The position numbers were made by a program, and so were the translations under genes. Positions 26,547 through 33,690 of a stretch of DNA of 35,610 nucleotides are shown in pieces; within the stretch, counting starts at the first letter, position 1; every line of letters begins with the position of its first letter. Below the pieces are notes generated by a model. It worked only from the letters and a program-made list of their open reading frames with translations, did no database searches and had not been told where the DNA came from. This stretch comes from Actinomycetota bacterium (GTDB lineage: Bacteria > Actinomycetota > Acidimicrobiia > Acidimicrobiales > Ilumatobacteraceae): NCBI GenBank assembly GCA_026393575.1, contig JAPKZX010000095.1, forward strand, positions 1-35,610, read 5' to 3'.

Positions 26547-27470
26547 GTGCCTTCCGAGCCTTCTACCCCACACGACGTTGCTGCTGGCCTTGCTGCTAAC
26601 GGATACCTCGCCGATGAAGGGTTGGTCACTGCGGTTTTTCTCGCACAGTCACTTCATCGTCCACTATTTCTTGAGGGTGAAGCTGGAGTTGGCAAAACAG
26701 AACTAGCGAAAACAATTGCGCGTTGGCAAGGTACCGAGCTCATTCGTCTGCAGTGTTACGAAGGCATCGATGCTGCGCAAGCGGTGTACGACTGGGACTA
26801 TTCACGACAACTTCTTCACCTTCGTGCAGCTGAAGCATCTGGTGAAGCGCGAGGCAAAGACACTGCCGAACTTGAAGGCCAGTTGTACGACGAACGTTTC
26901 TTGTTGAAGCGTGCCCTGTTGCGCGCAATCGATCACAAGAATGCCACACCGCCAGTTTTGTTGATTGATGAAATTGACCGCGCCGACGATGAGTTTGAAG
27001 CGTATTTGTTAGAGGTCTTGTCTGATTTCCAAATTACGGTTCCAGAAGTAGGAACCTTCACCGCAACAACTCCCCCCATCGTGATTCTCACCAGCAACCG
27101 CACCCGTGACGTTCATGATGCATTGAAGCGTCGTTGTCTGTATCACTGGGTCGAACATCCCGGATTCGAACGCGAGGTCGACATTGTGAAGCTGCGAGTT
27201 CCACAAGCCGCTGAAACTCTTGCGCGTCAAGTAGCTGGTGCTGTTGAAGCATTGCGTGGCATCAATTTGTACAAGCCACCAGGTGTTGCAGAAACAATCG
27301 ACTGGGCGACCGCACTCGGACGTCTTGGCGTTACGGAAATCAATGAACAGGTCGTGGAGCAAACACTCGGCACTGTGTTGAAATATCGCGAGGACCAAAC
27401 CAGAGTTCGCGATCACGGAATCGCCGGAGTTGTACAGCACGCATTCGAGCGTGGACTGCTTCACGGGTAA
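26547..27470 (+). CDS. coxD: MoxR-type AAA+ ATPase CoxD
   Basis: CoxD is an AAA+ ATPase of the MoxR group needed in carboxydotrophs to mature the active site of CO dehydrogenase. The 307 residues have Walker A GEAGVGKTE (44-52), the group's typical IRLQCYEGIDAAQAVYDWDY, Walker B LLIDEIDRADDEFEAY (138-153), sensor 1 VILTSNRTRD and the KRRCLYHWVEHP arginine-finger region. The YEGID and CLYHWVEHP stretches are characteristic of the CoxD branch. The GTG at 26547 has a -10-like TACGCT 6 nt upstream. coxE follows after 2 nt, and MoxR-VWA pairs usually act together. Confidence 0.93.
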   Translation: MPSEPSTPHDVAAGLAANGYLADEGLVTAVFLAQSLHRPLFLEGEAGVGKTELAKTIARWQGTELIRLQCYEGIDAAQAVYDWDYSRQLLHLRAAEASGEARGKDTAELEGQLYDERFLLKRALLRAIDHKNATPPVLLIDEIDRADDEFEAYLLEVLSDFQITVPEVGTFTATTPPIVILTSNRTRDVHDALKRRCLYHWVEHPGFEREVDIVKLRVPQAAETLARQVAGAVEALRGINLYKPPGVAETIDWATALGRLGVTEINEQVVEQTLGTVLKYREDQTRVRDHGIAGVVQHAFERGLLHG

Positions 27471-27472
27471 CC

Positions 27473-28594
27473 ATGACTTTCACAGTCGAATCAGACGCTG
27501 AGCACCTTGCCGTCGGTTTCGCACGAGTATTGCGACAACTCGACATTCCGACTCCGCTTGATTCTGTACTCACGTTCATCAACGCTCTCTCGCTTGTAGG
27601 TATCGACAACAGAGATTCCGTGTACTGGTCTGCTCGCGCAACACTTGTGCGCCGTCCTGAAGACATTGCTGGGTTTAACAAAGCATTTGCAGTGTTCTGG
27701 GAACACAAAGAATCTCCGTATGCACCAGACGAAGAAGAACTGCACATCACATTGGCAGTCGATACCGAAGAAGAGGGTGCCGAAGGCGGAACAGCAGAGA
27801 TTTCGAAAGAGCCATCCCTTACGCTGCGGTTCTCTGGCGTCGAAACTCTTCGCGATAAAGATTTTGCTGATTACACCGACGACGAGATGCGTCAAGCACA
27901 ACACTTCATGGAGTCACTGCGTCTTGCCGGCGCACTTCGACCAGCCCTACGCATGACACCCACTCGTTCTCGTGGGCGTCGACCAGACATGCGTGCCACA
28001 GTTCGAGCATCACTCGCTGCTGGCGGCGAACCAATGCGTCGCCGTTGGACAACAAAAAGTGACCGCCCTCGCCGCATTGTTTTTCTCCTTGATGTCAGCG
28101 GTTCCATGGAGCCATACGCACGCGCATTGCTGCGTTTCGTTCATGCCGGCGTCGCAGGTCGTCAGCGCGTAGAAGCATTTACTTTGGGTACGCGTCTTAC
28201 TCGCGTCACTCGTGAACTCTCATCGAAAGACCCAGACCGAGCATTGCGCGCCACGGGCGACCAAGTGCACGACTGGAGCGGTGGAACACGCCTTGGTGAA
28301 ACACTGCGCCAGTTCAATGACGAATGGGGTGTGCGCGGCATGGCCCGTGGCGCCATCGTCGTCATATTGTCAGACGGCTGGGACCGCGGCGATCCAGAAG
28401 TACTTGCAGAGCAAATGCAACGCCTGCAGCGTGTGAGCTTTCGCACCGTGTGGGTAAACCCATTGAAAGTCACGCCGGGCTATGCACCTCTAGCGCGGGG
28501 AATGGCTGCTGCCCTACCCTATGTAGACAGGTTTGTTGAGGGCCACTCCCTTGATGCACTTGAACAACTGACAAAGGTCATTAATCATGCGTGA
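27473..28594 (+). CDS. coxE: VWA-domain protein CoxE
   Basis: CoxE is the von Willebrand A partner of the CoxD ATPase in molybdenum hydroxylase maturation. In 373 residues, an N-terminal helical region (LTFINALSLVGIDNRDSVYW, FNKAFAVFWE) and an acidic linker lead to the VWA domain from about residue 200. Its MIDAS motif is FLLDVSGSME (205-214, D-x-S-x-S), with the further metal ligands likely in WSGGTRLGE and LSDGWDRGD. Such pairs pull apart or remodel client complexes. It starts 2 nt after coxD and overlaps the next gene by 8 nt. Assignment is firm at family level. Confidence 0.92.
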   Translation: MTFTVESDAEHLAVGFARVLRQLDIPTPLDSVLTFINALSLVGIDNRDSVYWSARATLVRRPEDIAGFNKAFAVFWEHKESPYAPDEEELHITLAVDTEEEGAEGGTAEISKEPSLTLRFSGVETLRDKDFADYTDDEMRQAQHFMESLRLAGALRPALRMTPTRSRGRRPDMRATVRASLAAGGEPMRRRWTTKSDRPRRIVFLLDVSGSMEPYARALLRFVHAGVAGRQRVEAFTLGTRLTRVTRELSSKDPDRALRATGDQVHDWSGGTRLGETLRQFNDEWGVRGMARGAIVVILSDGWDRGDPEVLAEQMQRLQRVSFRTVWVNPLKVTPGYAPLARGMAAALPYVDRFVEGHSLDALEQLTKVINHA

Positions 28595-28904
28595 ACTATT
28601 AGACGACATCGATCGCTGGAGAACAGCAGGTAAGCGCATTGCACTTGCGCGCGTCGTCGACATTCAAGGTTCAGGCCCTCGCGGTGCAGGCGCCGCAATG
28701 GCTGTCAACGAAGACGGAGAAGTCATTGGCAGCGTCAGTGGCGGGTGCGTTGAAAGCGCAGTTGTAACCGAAGCACTCGCAATCTTGGCCGGCGAACAGC
28801 CAAGTCGAGTTGTCACGTTTGGTTACTCCGATGACGATGCGTTTGCTGTTGGTCTCACATGTGGCGGCATTATCCACCTTTTCATTCAGCCACTCGAATG
28901 GTGA
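28587..28904 (+). CDS. XdhC/CoxI N-terminal-domain-only protein
   Basis: A 105-residue protein that consists of just the XdhC/CoxI N-terminal domain. It shows the family's RVVDIQGSGPRGAGAAMAVNE, VSGGCVESAV with Cys54, and LTCGGIIHLFI with Cys92. In XdhC-family proteins this domain is linked with handling or sulfuration of the molybdenum cofactor before insertion. The usual C-terminal Rossmann domain is missing here but occurs in the next gene. It overlaps coxE by 8 nt and the next gene by 4 nt or more, so all are translated from one message. Confidence 0.88.
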   Translation: MRELLDDIDRWRTAGKRIALARVVDIQGSGPRGAGAAMAVNEDGEVIGSVSGGCVESAVVTEALAILAGEQPSRVVTFGYSDDDAFAVGLTCGGIIHLFIQPLEW

Positions 28905-29707
28905 CCATGAATCCGTACGACATTTTCTCATCGCATGTTCGCGATAATTCTCCCGTAGCCCTCGTCACAATTATTGAAGGCCCAGGCGTAGGCGCACTTC
29001 TCGTTGTCACACCGCAGGGAATAGCAGCAGGCACTCTCGGCAATGCAGAGATCGATCGCGTTGTTTCACGTGATGCAGTTGGCGAACTAGAAGCAGGACG
29101 CACCATTGTTCGCCACTACGGACCACATGGTGAATCAACACCAGAAGATCTCAATGACACTCAAACGGTGCGAGTCTTCATCGAGAGTTTTTCTCCACCA
29201 CCACTCATGTGGATTTTTGGTGCTGTTGATTTCACTGCAGCTCTTGCACGCGTAGCCAAAATTCTCGGCTACCACGTCACCGTGTGCGACGCCAGAGAGA
29301 TCTTTGCAACGCGTCGTCGTTTCCCCATGGCAGACGAAGTTCGTGTTACATGGCCAACCCCCATGTTTGAAGAACGCGGAATGCGTCTCGGACCCCGCGA
29401 TGCTGTCTGCATCTTGACGCATGATCCAAAATTCGACGTGCCCGCTATTCAAGGCGCATTGGCAACCAAAGCCGGATACATAGGCGTTATGGGGAGTCGT
29501 AAGACTCACGCCAAGCGACTAGAGCGCATGGCTGAAGTAGGAATTACCTCAGCAGCAGATTTGGCTCGTGTTCATTCACCAATCGGGTTAGACCTCGGCG
29601 GCAGAACACCTGAAGAAACTGCAATATCAATTGTTGGCGAAATCATTGCTACGCGCACAGGTCGACAAGCATCGCCACTCAGTAGTTCAGACGGCGCAAT
29701 TCACTAA
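28901..29707 (+). CDS. xdhC: XdhC-family protein with degenerate N-terminal and Rossmann C-terminal domains
   Basis: A 268-residue XdhC-like protein. The N-terminal domain (VALVTIIEGPGVGALLVV) keeps the fold, but the GGC.E motif has become LGNAEID (46-52), so the conserved Cys is gone. The C-terminal Rossmann-like domain has MWIFGAVDFTAALARVAKILG, VTVCDAREIFATRRRFP, ILTHDPKFDVPAI and the well-kept GYIGVMGSRKTHAKRL, ending in IGLDLGGRTPEETAISIVGEI. With the preceding one-domain protein it would make a two-piece chaperone for the molybdenum cofactor. Starts at 28898 (ATG), 28901 (GTG overlapping the stop as GTGA) and 28907 (ATG) are all possible; the GTGA overlap is my choice. Confidence 0.87.
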   Translation: MTMNPYDIFSSHVRDNSPVALVTIIEGPGVGALLVVTPQGIAAGTLGNAEIDRVVSRDAVGELEAGRTIVRHYGPHGESTPEDLNDTQTVRVFIESFSPPPLMWIFGAVDFTAALARVAKILGYHVTVCDAREIFATRRRFPMADEVRVTWPTPMFEERGMRLGPRDAVCILTHDPKFDVPAIQGALATKAGYIGVMGSRKTHAKRLERMAEVGITSAADLARVHSPIGLDLGGRTPEETAISIVGEIIATRTGRQASPLSSSDGAIH

Positions 29708-29711
29708 ACCG

Positions 29712-30401
29712 TCAGAGACGGTATGTAGCAATCAAGCTGGGGTTTGCCCACACAACACGTGCTGCTTGTTCCTCAGACATTGTCTTGAACTTCACATACT
29801 TGCCATTGAATGGCGCGTGAATCATTGCCAAGCCCATACCCAGGTAAATCTGCACATGCGTTCCTTCGCCCACAATGTCACCAAGTATCGCTTCGCTTCG
29901 CTTTACGCGCATATGCGGATCCATCTGTGACACTGCTTGTCGAGGCATATCTACACCAGCAGTTCTCCACGCCAACCACAACAGCCCAGAACAATCAACA
30001 CGGACATACGGATCTTCTTTGCCTGTTACGTATCGCACATTCAATTGGGTAATGGCTGCAAGCGCGGCAATCTGATGATCACGCGGTGCACGGCTCCAAT
30101 TTTTGTCGAGTGCGGTTGGGTCCAACTTGAATCTCGCCGCAACTTTGTCAGACACAACTTTTCGCGCTGCCCGATATGAATGGTCTTCTATGTTCTCGGT
30201 GCGCAAAATGAGAGAGAGCGCGGCAACTGCATCGAGCGATAACTGATTGCGTTTTCGAAACTTCTCACCCGGCATCTGAGTGCGCTTTGGCTTCACATCG
30301 TTTCCTTGCCCTTGAGTGGCGGTGGCTACTGCCGGCACTGCAAGAGCCATCACCATGCAGAGAGCAAAACTTCTGCGAATAATGGTGGCGAAACGAATCA
30401 T
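29712..30401 (-). CDS. Secreted NlpC/P60-family cell-wall hydrolase
   Basis: A 229-residue exported protein with an N-terminal signal peptide (RRSFALCMVMALAVPAVATA). A helical middle region is followed by an NlpC/P60 cysteine-peptidase domain. The catalytic Cys137 is in VDCSGLLWLAW, the His182 in GTHVQIYLG, and the third polar residue probably His195 in AMIHAPF. Such enzymes cut peptide stems of peptidoglycan. The gene lies against the cox direction, 4 bp after the end of xdhC and divergent from mocA with only 19 bp between start codons. TAGCCT stands 7 nt before its ATG. Its link to the cox genes is probably only positional. Confidence 0.87.
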   Translation of the reverse strand: MIRFATIIRRSFALCMVMALAVPAVATATQGQGNDVKPKRTQMPGEKFRKRNQLSLDAVAALSLILRTENIEDHSYRAARKVVSDKVAARFKLDPTALDKNWSRAPRDHQIAALAAITQLNVRYVTGKEDPYVRVDCSGLLWLAWRTAGVDMPRQAVSQMDPHMRVKRSEAILGDIVGEGTHVQIYLGMGLAMIHAPFNGKYVKFKTMSEEQAARVVWANPSLIATYRL

Positions 30402-30408
30402 CTAGGGC

Positions 30409-30414
30409 AGGCTA
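30409..30414 (-). promoter_or_regulatory. Candidate leaderless -10 element of the NlpC/P60 gene
   Basis: TAGCCT on the minus strand, followed by 7 nt and the ATG at 30401. It lies inside the 19-bp gap to the divergent mocA start. Confidence 0.4.
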
Positions 30415-30420
30415 TTAGAT

Positions 30421-30996
30421 ATGGAGACCAACCACGGAAAGACTCTCGGAGTCCTGCTGGCTGCTGGTGCTGGCACTCGGTTTCGTGGGCCTCAGCACAA
30501 ACTTCTGACAGGTCTATTTGGCGCCCCTATCGTGGCTTCAGCCTTTCGCGCAATGAGTCGTGCAATGTCTGATGTCGTTGTGATTTCTGGTGCAGTTGAT
30601 CTTTCTTCAGTCTCTGAAATCACACCAGTTCTCCACAATCCAGATTGGGCGTCGGGCCAACGCAGTTCCGTTGTTGCTGCCATCAAATACGCACGGGAAA
30701 ACAACTACACAACGATTGTTATTGGCCTCGGCGATCAACCGTTCATCTCGCCAGATGCTTGGACGGCGGTCTCATCTTCAGATTCGCCAATCGCAGTCGC
30801 AACGTACGACGGGTATCGCGGCAATCCTGTTCGCCTTCACCACAGCGTCTGGGACATGTTCTTGGAACTCAACTCAGACCCTGATTCCGGCGCTCGTGAC
30901 CTCATCCACATGCATCCCGAACTAGTTCAGGAAGTAGCCTGCAAGGGCAATTCAGCAGACATCGACACCACAGAGGATCTCGACACATGGACCTAG
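30421..30996 (+). CDS. mocA: Molybdenum cofactor cytidylyltransferase (MocA-like)
   Basis: MocA joins CTP to molybdopterin-bound molybdenum to make the cytosine-dinucleotide cofactor that CoxL-type enzymes use. The 191 residues have the nucleotidyltransferase signature LLAAGAGTRFRG (12-23) with Lys27 in QHKLL, GDQPFIS (104-110) with the metal-binding Asp, YRGNPVRLHH, and the terminal DIDTTEDL. The substrate type (CTP rather than GTP) is inferred from the cox context and overall similarity. It overlaps coxG by 10 nt. No clean -10 element was found before its ATG; the start lies only 19 bp from the NlpC/P60 start on the other strand. Confidence 0.88.
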   Translation: METNHGKTLGVLLAAGAGTRFRGPQHKLLTGLFGAPIVASAFRAMSRAMSDVVVISGAVDLSSVSEITPVLHNPDWASGQRSSVVAAIKYARENNYTTIVIGLGDQPFISPDAWTAVSSSDSPIAVATYDGYRGNPVRLHHSVWDMFLELNSDPDSGARDLIHMHPELVQEVACKGNSADIDTTEDLDTWT

Positions 30997-31634
30997 TACA
31001 CGAATTCACCGTTCCAGTTCCCGTAGACGATGCATGGCGCATTCTCACCGACGTTGAGCGCATTGCTCCGTGTCTTCCTGGTGCACAACTGCAAGAAATC
31101 GAAGGCGATACCTACCGTGGAATTGTCAAGGTGAAGGTCGGCCCGATTCAGGCACAATTCAAAGGCCAAGCAAGTTTCGTCGAACAAGATCACGTCGCGC
31201 ACCGTGTTGTGTTGAAAGGCGAAGGACGAGACACCACCGGAAAGGGCAACGCTGCTGCTCTCATTACCGCTGAACTCACTTCTCTGACCGCATCTTCCAC
31301 CAGTGTCAAAGTGCTCACCGACCTTTCCATCACTGGCAAAGTTGCACAATTTGGTCGCGGCGCCATGGCAGACATCAGCGACAAATTGCTCGCTCAATTC
31401 GTTGAAAACCTCAACACATTGATTGGTGAGCAGCAAGCCTCGCCTGCACCCGCAGCGCCAGCACCTGCAGCGGCTACAACCGAAGAAGATGATGCTCCGC
31501 AGGTTCGCAAGATCGATGCACCAGAAGCTGAAGCACTCGACTTGCTCTCTGTCAGCAGCGGCGCAATCGTGAAGCGTGCGATTCCAGTTGTTATCGCAAT
31601 TGCCGCAGTCGTTATTTGGCTCGTCGTTCGCTAA
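30987..31634 (+). CDS. coxG: CoxG-type SRPBCC protein with C-terminal membrane anchor
   Basis: CoxG family proteins recruit CO dehydrogenase to the cell membrane and may bind a quinone. Residues 1-145 form the SRPBCC (carbon monoxide dehydrogenase subunit G) domain: FTVPVPVDDAWRILTDVERIAPCLPGA, YRGIVKVKVGPIQAQFKG, and GKVAQFGRGAMADISDKLLAQFVENL. An Ala/Pro linker (149-165) leads to a C-terminal hydrophobic helix (about 196-213, IPVVIAIAAVVIWLVV) that would insert into the membrane. Total 215 residues. It overlaps mocA by 10 nt and is the last cox-related gene; DUF501 starts 3 nt later. Confidence 0.93.
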   Translation: MDLVHEFTVPVPVDDAWRILTDVERIAPCLPGAQLQEIEGDTYRGIVKVKVGPIQAQFKGQASFVEQDHVAHRVVLKGEGRDTTGKGNAAALITAELTSLTASSTSVKVLTDLSITGKVAQFGRGAMADISDKLLAQFVENLNTLIGEQQASPAPAAPAPAAATTEEDDAPQVRKIDAPEAEALDLLSVSSGAIVKRAIPVVIAIAAVVIWLVVR

Positions 31635-31637
31635 TTC

Positions 31638-32126
31638 ATGCAACTCTCTGGTGCAGCACCAAGCCCAGAGGACATCTCATCTGTCACCTCTCTCATCGGA
31701 CGTATTCCGCAAGGTGATTTTCGTGTTGTGGTGCGCAACAACACAGGTGAACCAGTCGTGTTACTCAATGCTCCACTCCTGAGCGACGGAACTCCCATGC
31801 CGACTCTCTATTGGTTGGTGGGCAGTGTTGAAGTTGCAGCAGTGAGCACACTTGAAGCCGAAGCAGTTATCGATGTTGTTGAAGAACTGATTGGTCTTGA
31901 CGCCATTGATGCCATTCATCAGCGGTACAAAGCACAACGCGACGCACTGATACCACCCGACCACACCGGCCCACAACCAAGTGGCGGAGTTGGCGGCACG
32001 CGTCGTGGCGTGAAATGCCTTCATGCGCATCTTGCGCATTGGCTTGCTGGTGGTGACGATGCGATTGGACAATGGGTGGCAGATCAACTCGATATGCGTG
32101 CAGTTCCACGGGCGGCACGAATATGA
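31638..32126 (+). CDS. DUF501 family protein
   Basis: A 162-residue protein of the DUF501 family, of unknown function and widespread in actinobacteria. Family marks are IGRIPQGDFRVVVRN near the start, PTLYWLVG, IDVVEELIGLDAIDAIHQRYKAQRDALIP with the long helix, and GGTRRGVKCLHAHLAHWLAGG with the conserved Cys and His pair. In other actinobacteria it lies between ftsB and ppx. Here it stays next to ppx (4-nt overlap) but is parted from ftsB by the cox block. It follows coxG after 3 nt and so is probably now read from the cox message. Confidence 0.9.
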   Translation: MQLSGAAPSPEDISSVTSLIGRIPQGDFRVVVRNNTGEPVVLLNAPLLSDGTPMPTLYWLVGSVEVAAVSTLEAEAVIDVVEELIGLDAIDAIHQRYKAQRDALIPPDHTGPQPSGGVGGTRRGVKCLHAHLAHWLAGGDDAIGQWVADQLDMRAVPRAARI

Positions 32127-33037
32127 CAAACATCGCGGTTATTGACGTTGGTAGCAACTCAACAAATCTGCTTGTTCAAGATGCAAGCAGCAAAGAACTC
32201 ACACGCGTCATCACTTCTACTCGCCTTGGCGAAACGCTTCATCAGAATCGCACACTCGGAGATGATGCAATCACTCGTACCGTCGACACTATTCGTCAAT
32301 ACATCACCACGGCACAATCGCTGGGCGCAGAGTCCATTCACATTGTCGGTACTGCTGCATGTCGTCGCGCAACTAACACGTCTGAATTCATCGGGCTGTT
32401 GCACGACACCACCGGTTACACACTTGAAGTGCTTTCTGAAAAAGACGAAGCATCGCTCACCTTTAGTGGCGCAATCACAGGAATGCCTGAAGTGTTGGGG
32501 CCAAACGTAGTGATCGACATTGGTGGCGCGAGCACCGAGTACACAGTCGGAGTTCTCAGTGCAGATCAATCAGCCAGTATTCCGTTTGGCGCACTTACTA
32601 GTACCGCATCACATATTCGTACAGACCCACCAAAACCTGAAGATCTAACCAATCTCATTGGCGCAGTGTCAGACGAACTTGAAGAGATTTCTCGTTCCAT
32701 TCCAGCGCTACTCACTCCATCACGCGTTATAGGAGTTGCCGGCACCATTGTCACTATCGCAGCGGTTGAACTTGGTCTTGCTGAATTCAACGCCGAAGAG
32801 CTCCACGGCTTTGTTCTGTCACGCGATGCAGCAGAAGATGTCTTTCGCACGGTGGCCACAGAGCCGCTGGCGCAACGTAAATCCAACCCAGGCCTTTCAG
32901 CACACCGAGCAGACAACATCGTGGCTGGCTGTTGCATTTTGGTAGCCACTATGCGTCGCTTGCATCTCAATGAAATCACGGTGTCTACCCGCGGCCTTCT
33001 CGATGGGGTGGCCAATCGTGGGAGACTTCAAGCATGA
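32123..33037 (+). CDS. ppx: Exopolyphosphatase/pppGpp phosphohydrolase (Ppx/GppA)
   Basis: Ppx/GppA proteins degrade polyphosphate or hydrolyse pppGpp. The 304-residue protein is the short form, with only the two ASKHA ATPase-like domains. Visible motifs are IAVIDVGSNSTNLLV (4-18, first phosphate loop), GTAACRRATN, SEKDEASLTFSG with the catalytic Glu, VIDIGGASTEYTV (second loop), VAGTIVTIAAVELGL and STRGLLDGVA near the end. The ATG at 32123 overlaps the DUF501 stop as ATGA; codons further up in this frame lie inside DUF501. The next gene overlaps as ATGA too. Substrate preference cannot be told from sequence. Confidence 0.92.
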   Translation: MTNIAVIDVGSNSTNLLVQDASSKELTRVITSTRLGETLHQNRTLGDDAITRTVDTIRQYITTAQSLGAESIHIVGTAACRRATNTSEFIGLLHDTTGYTLEVLSEKDEASLTFSGAITGMPEVLGPNVVIDIGGASTEYTVGVLSADQSASIPFGALTSTASHIRTDPPKPEDLTNLIGAVSDELEEISRSIPALLTPSRVIGVAGTIVTIAAVELGLAEFNAEELHGFVLSRDAAEDVFRTVATEPLAQRKSNPGLSAHRADNIVAGCCILVATMRRLHLNEITVSTRGLLDGVANRGRLQA

Positions 33038-33663
33038 CGGCAGTGCACCCGGCTCGACCTTCAAACGTGGGATTACGCCTTTATGGGCGTCGCGTCGTGT
33101 TACGCCCCCTCGTTGCTCAAGACTTCAACGGCTGGAGTGAAGTTCGCCGGCGTAACGGAGAGTGGCTTACTCAATGGGAGCCAATGCGTCTCACGCATCA
33201 TCCAGACCCAGAGACAAATCGTGAAGTATTTGCTGCACGATGTGGAGCACGAGAACGGGAACGACTTGCCGGAACTCAATACGCATTCGGAATCTTCGTC
33301 GACGGCGCGTTTGCCGGAGAGATAAATCTCAACAATGTTGTGCGTGGCGCATTTCAATCAGCCACCATCGGTTACTGGATAGACAAATCACGTGCAGGCC
33401 GTTCGTTAATGTCGGAAGCAGTTGTTGTGCTTGCTCAATACGCGTTTGAAGAGATGCGCTTGCATCGTCTTGAGATTTGCATCATTCCTCGCAATGTCAA
33501 CTCACGCCGCGTGATGGAAAAGTTAGACATTCGCACCGAAGGTGTGGCCGAACGTTTCCTTGAAATCAATGGCGTATGGGAAGACCACATTCGATATGGC
33601 ATTACATACGAAGAGTGGAGCGAACGACGCGCCCAAATCGTGAACGATTGGATTGGCGACTAA
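33034..33663 (+). CDS. GNAT N-acetyltransferase, RimJ/RimL type
   Basis: A 209-residue GNAT acetyltransferase of the group that includes the ribosomal-protein acetyltransferases RimJ and RimL. The start LYGRRVVLRPLVAQDFNGWSE is typical. The core has FGIFVDGAFAGEINL, YWIDKSRAGRSLMSEAV, which forms the acetyl-CoA loop, and RLEICIIPRNVNSRRVMEKL with the Asn-x-x-Ser-x-x-x-Met/Leu signature, then YGITYEEW. The real acceptor is unknown. It begins in an ATGA overlap with ppx and ends the DUF501-ppx run; the subtilase gene converges on it from the right. Confidence 0.88.
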   Translation: MTAVHPARPSNVGLRLYGRRVVLRPLVAQDFNGWSEVRRRNGEWLTQWEPMRLTHHPDPETNREVFAARCGARERERLAGTQYAFGIFVDGAFAGEINLNNVVRGAFQSATIGYWIDKSRAGRSLMSEAVVVLAQYAFEEMRLHRLEICIIPRNVNSRRVMEKLDIRTEGVAERFLEINGVWEDHIRYGITYEEWSERRAQIVNDWIGD

Positions 33664-33690
33664 GCCATCAACTTCACTGATTAACAGATG

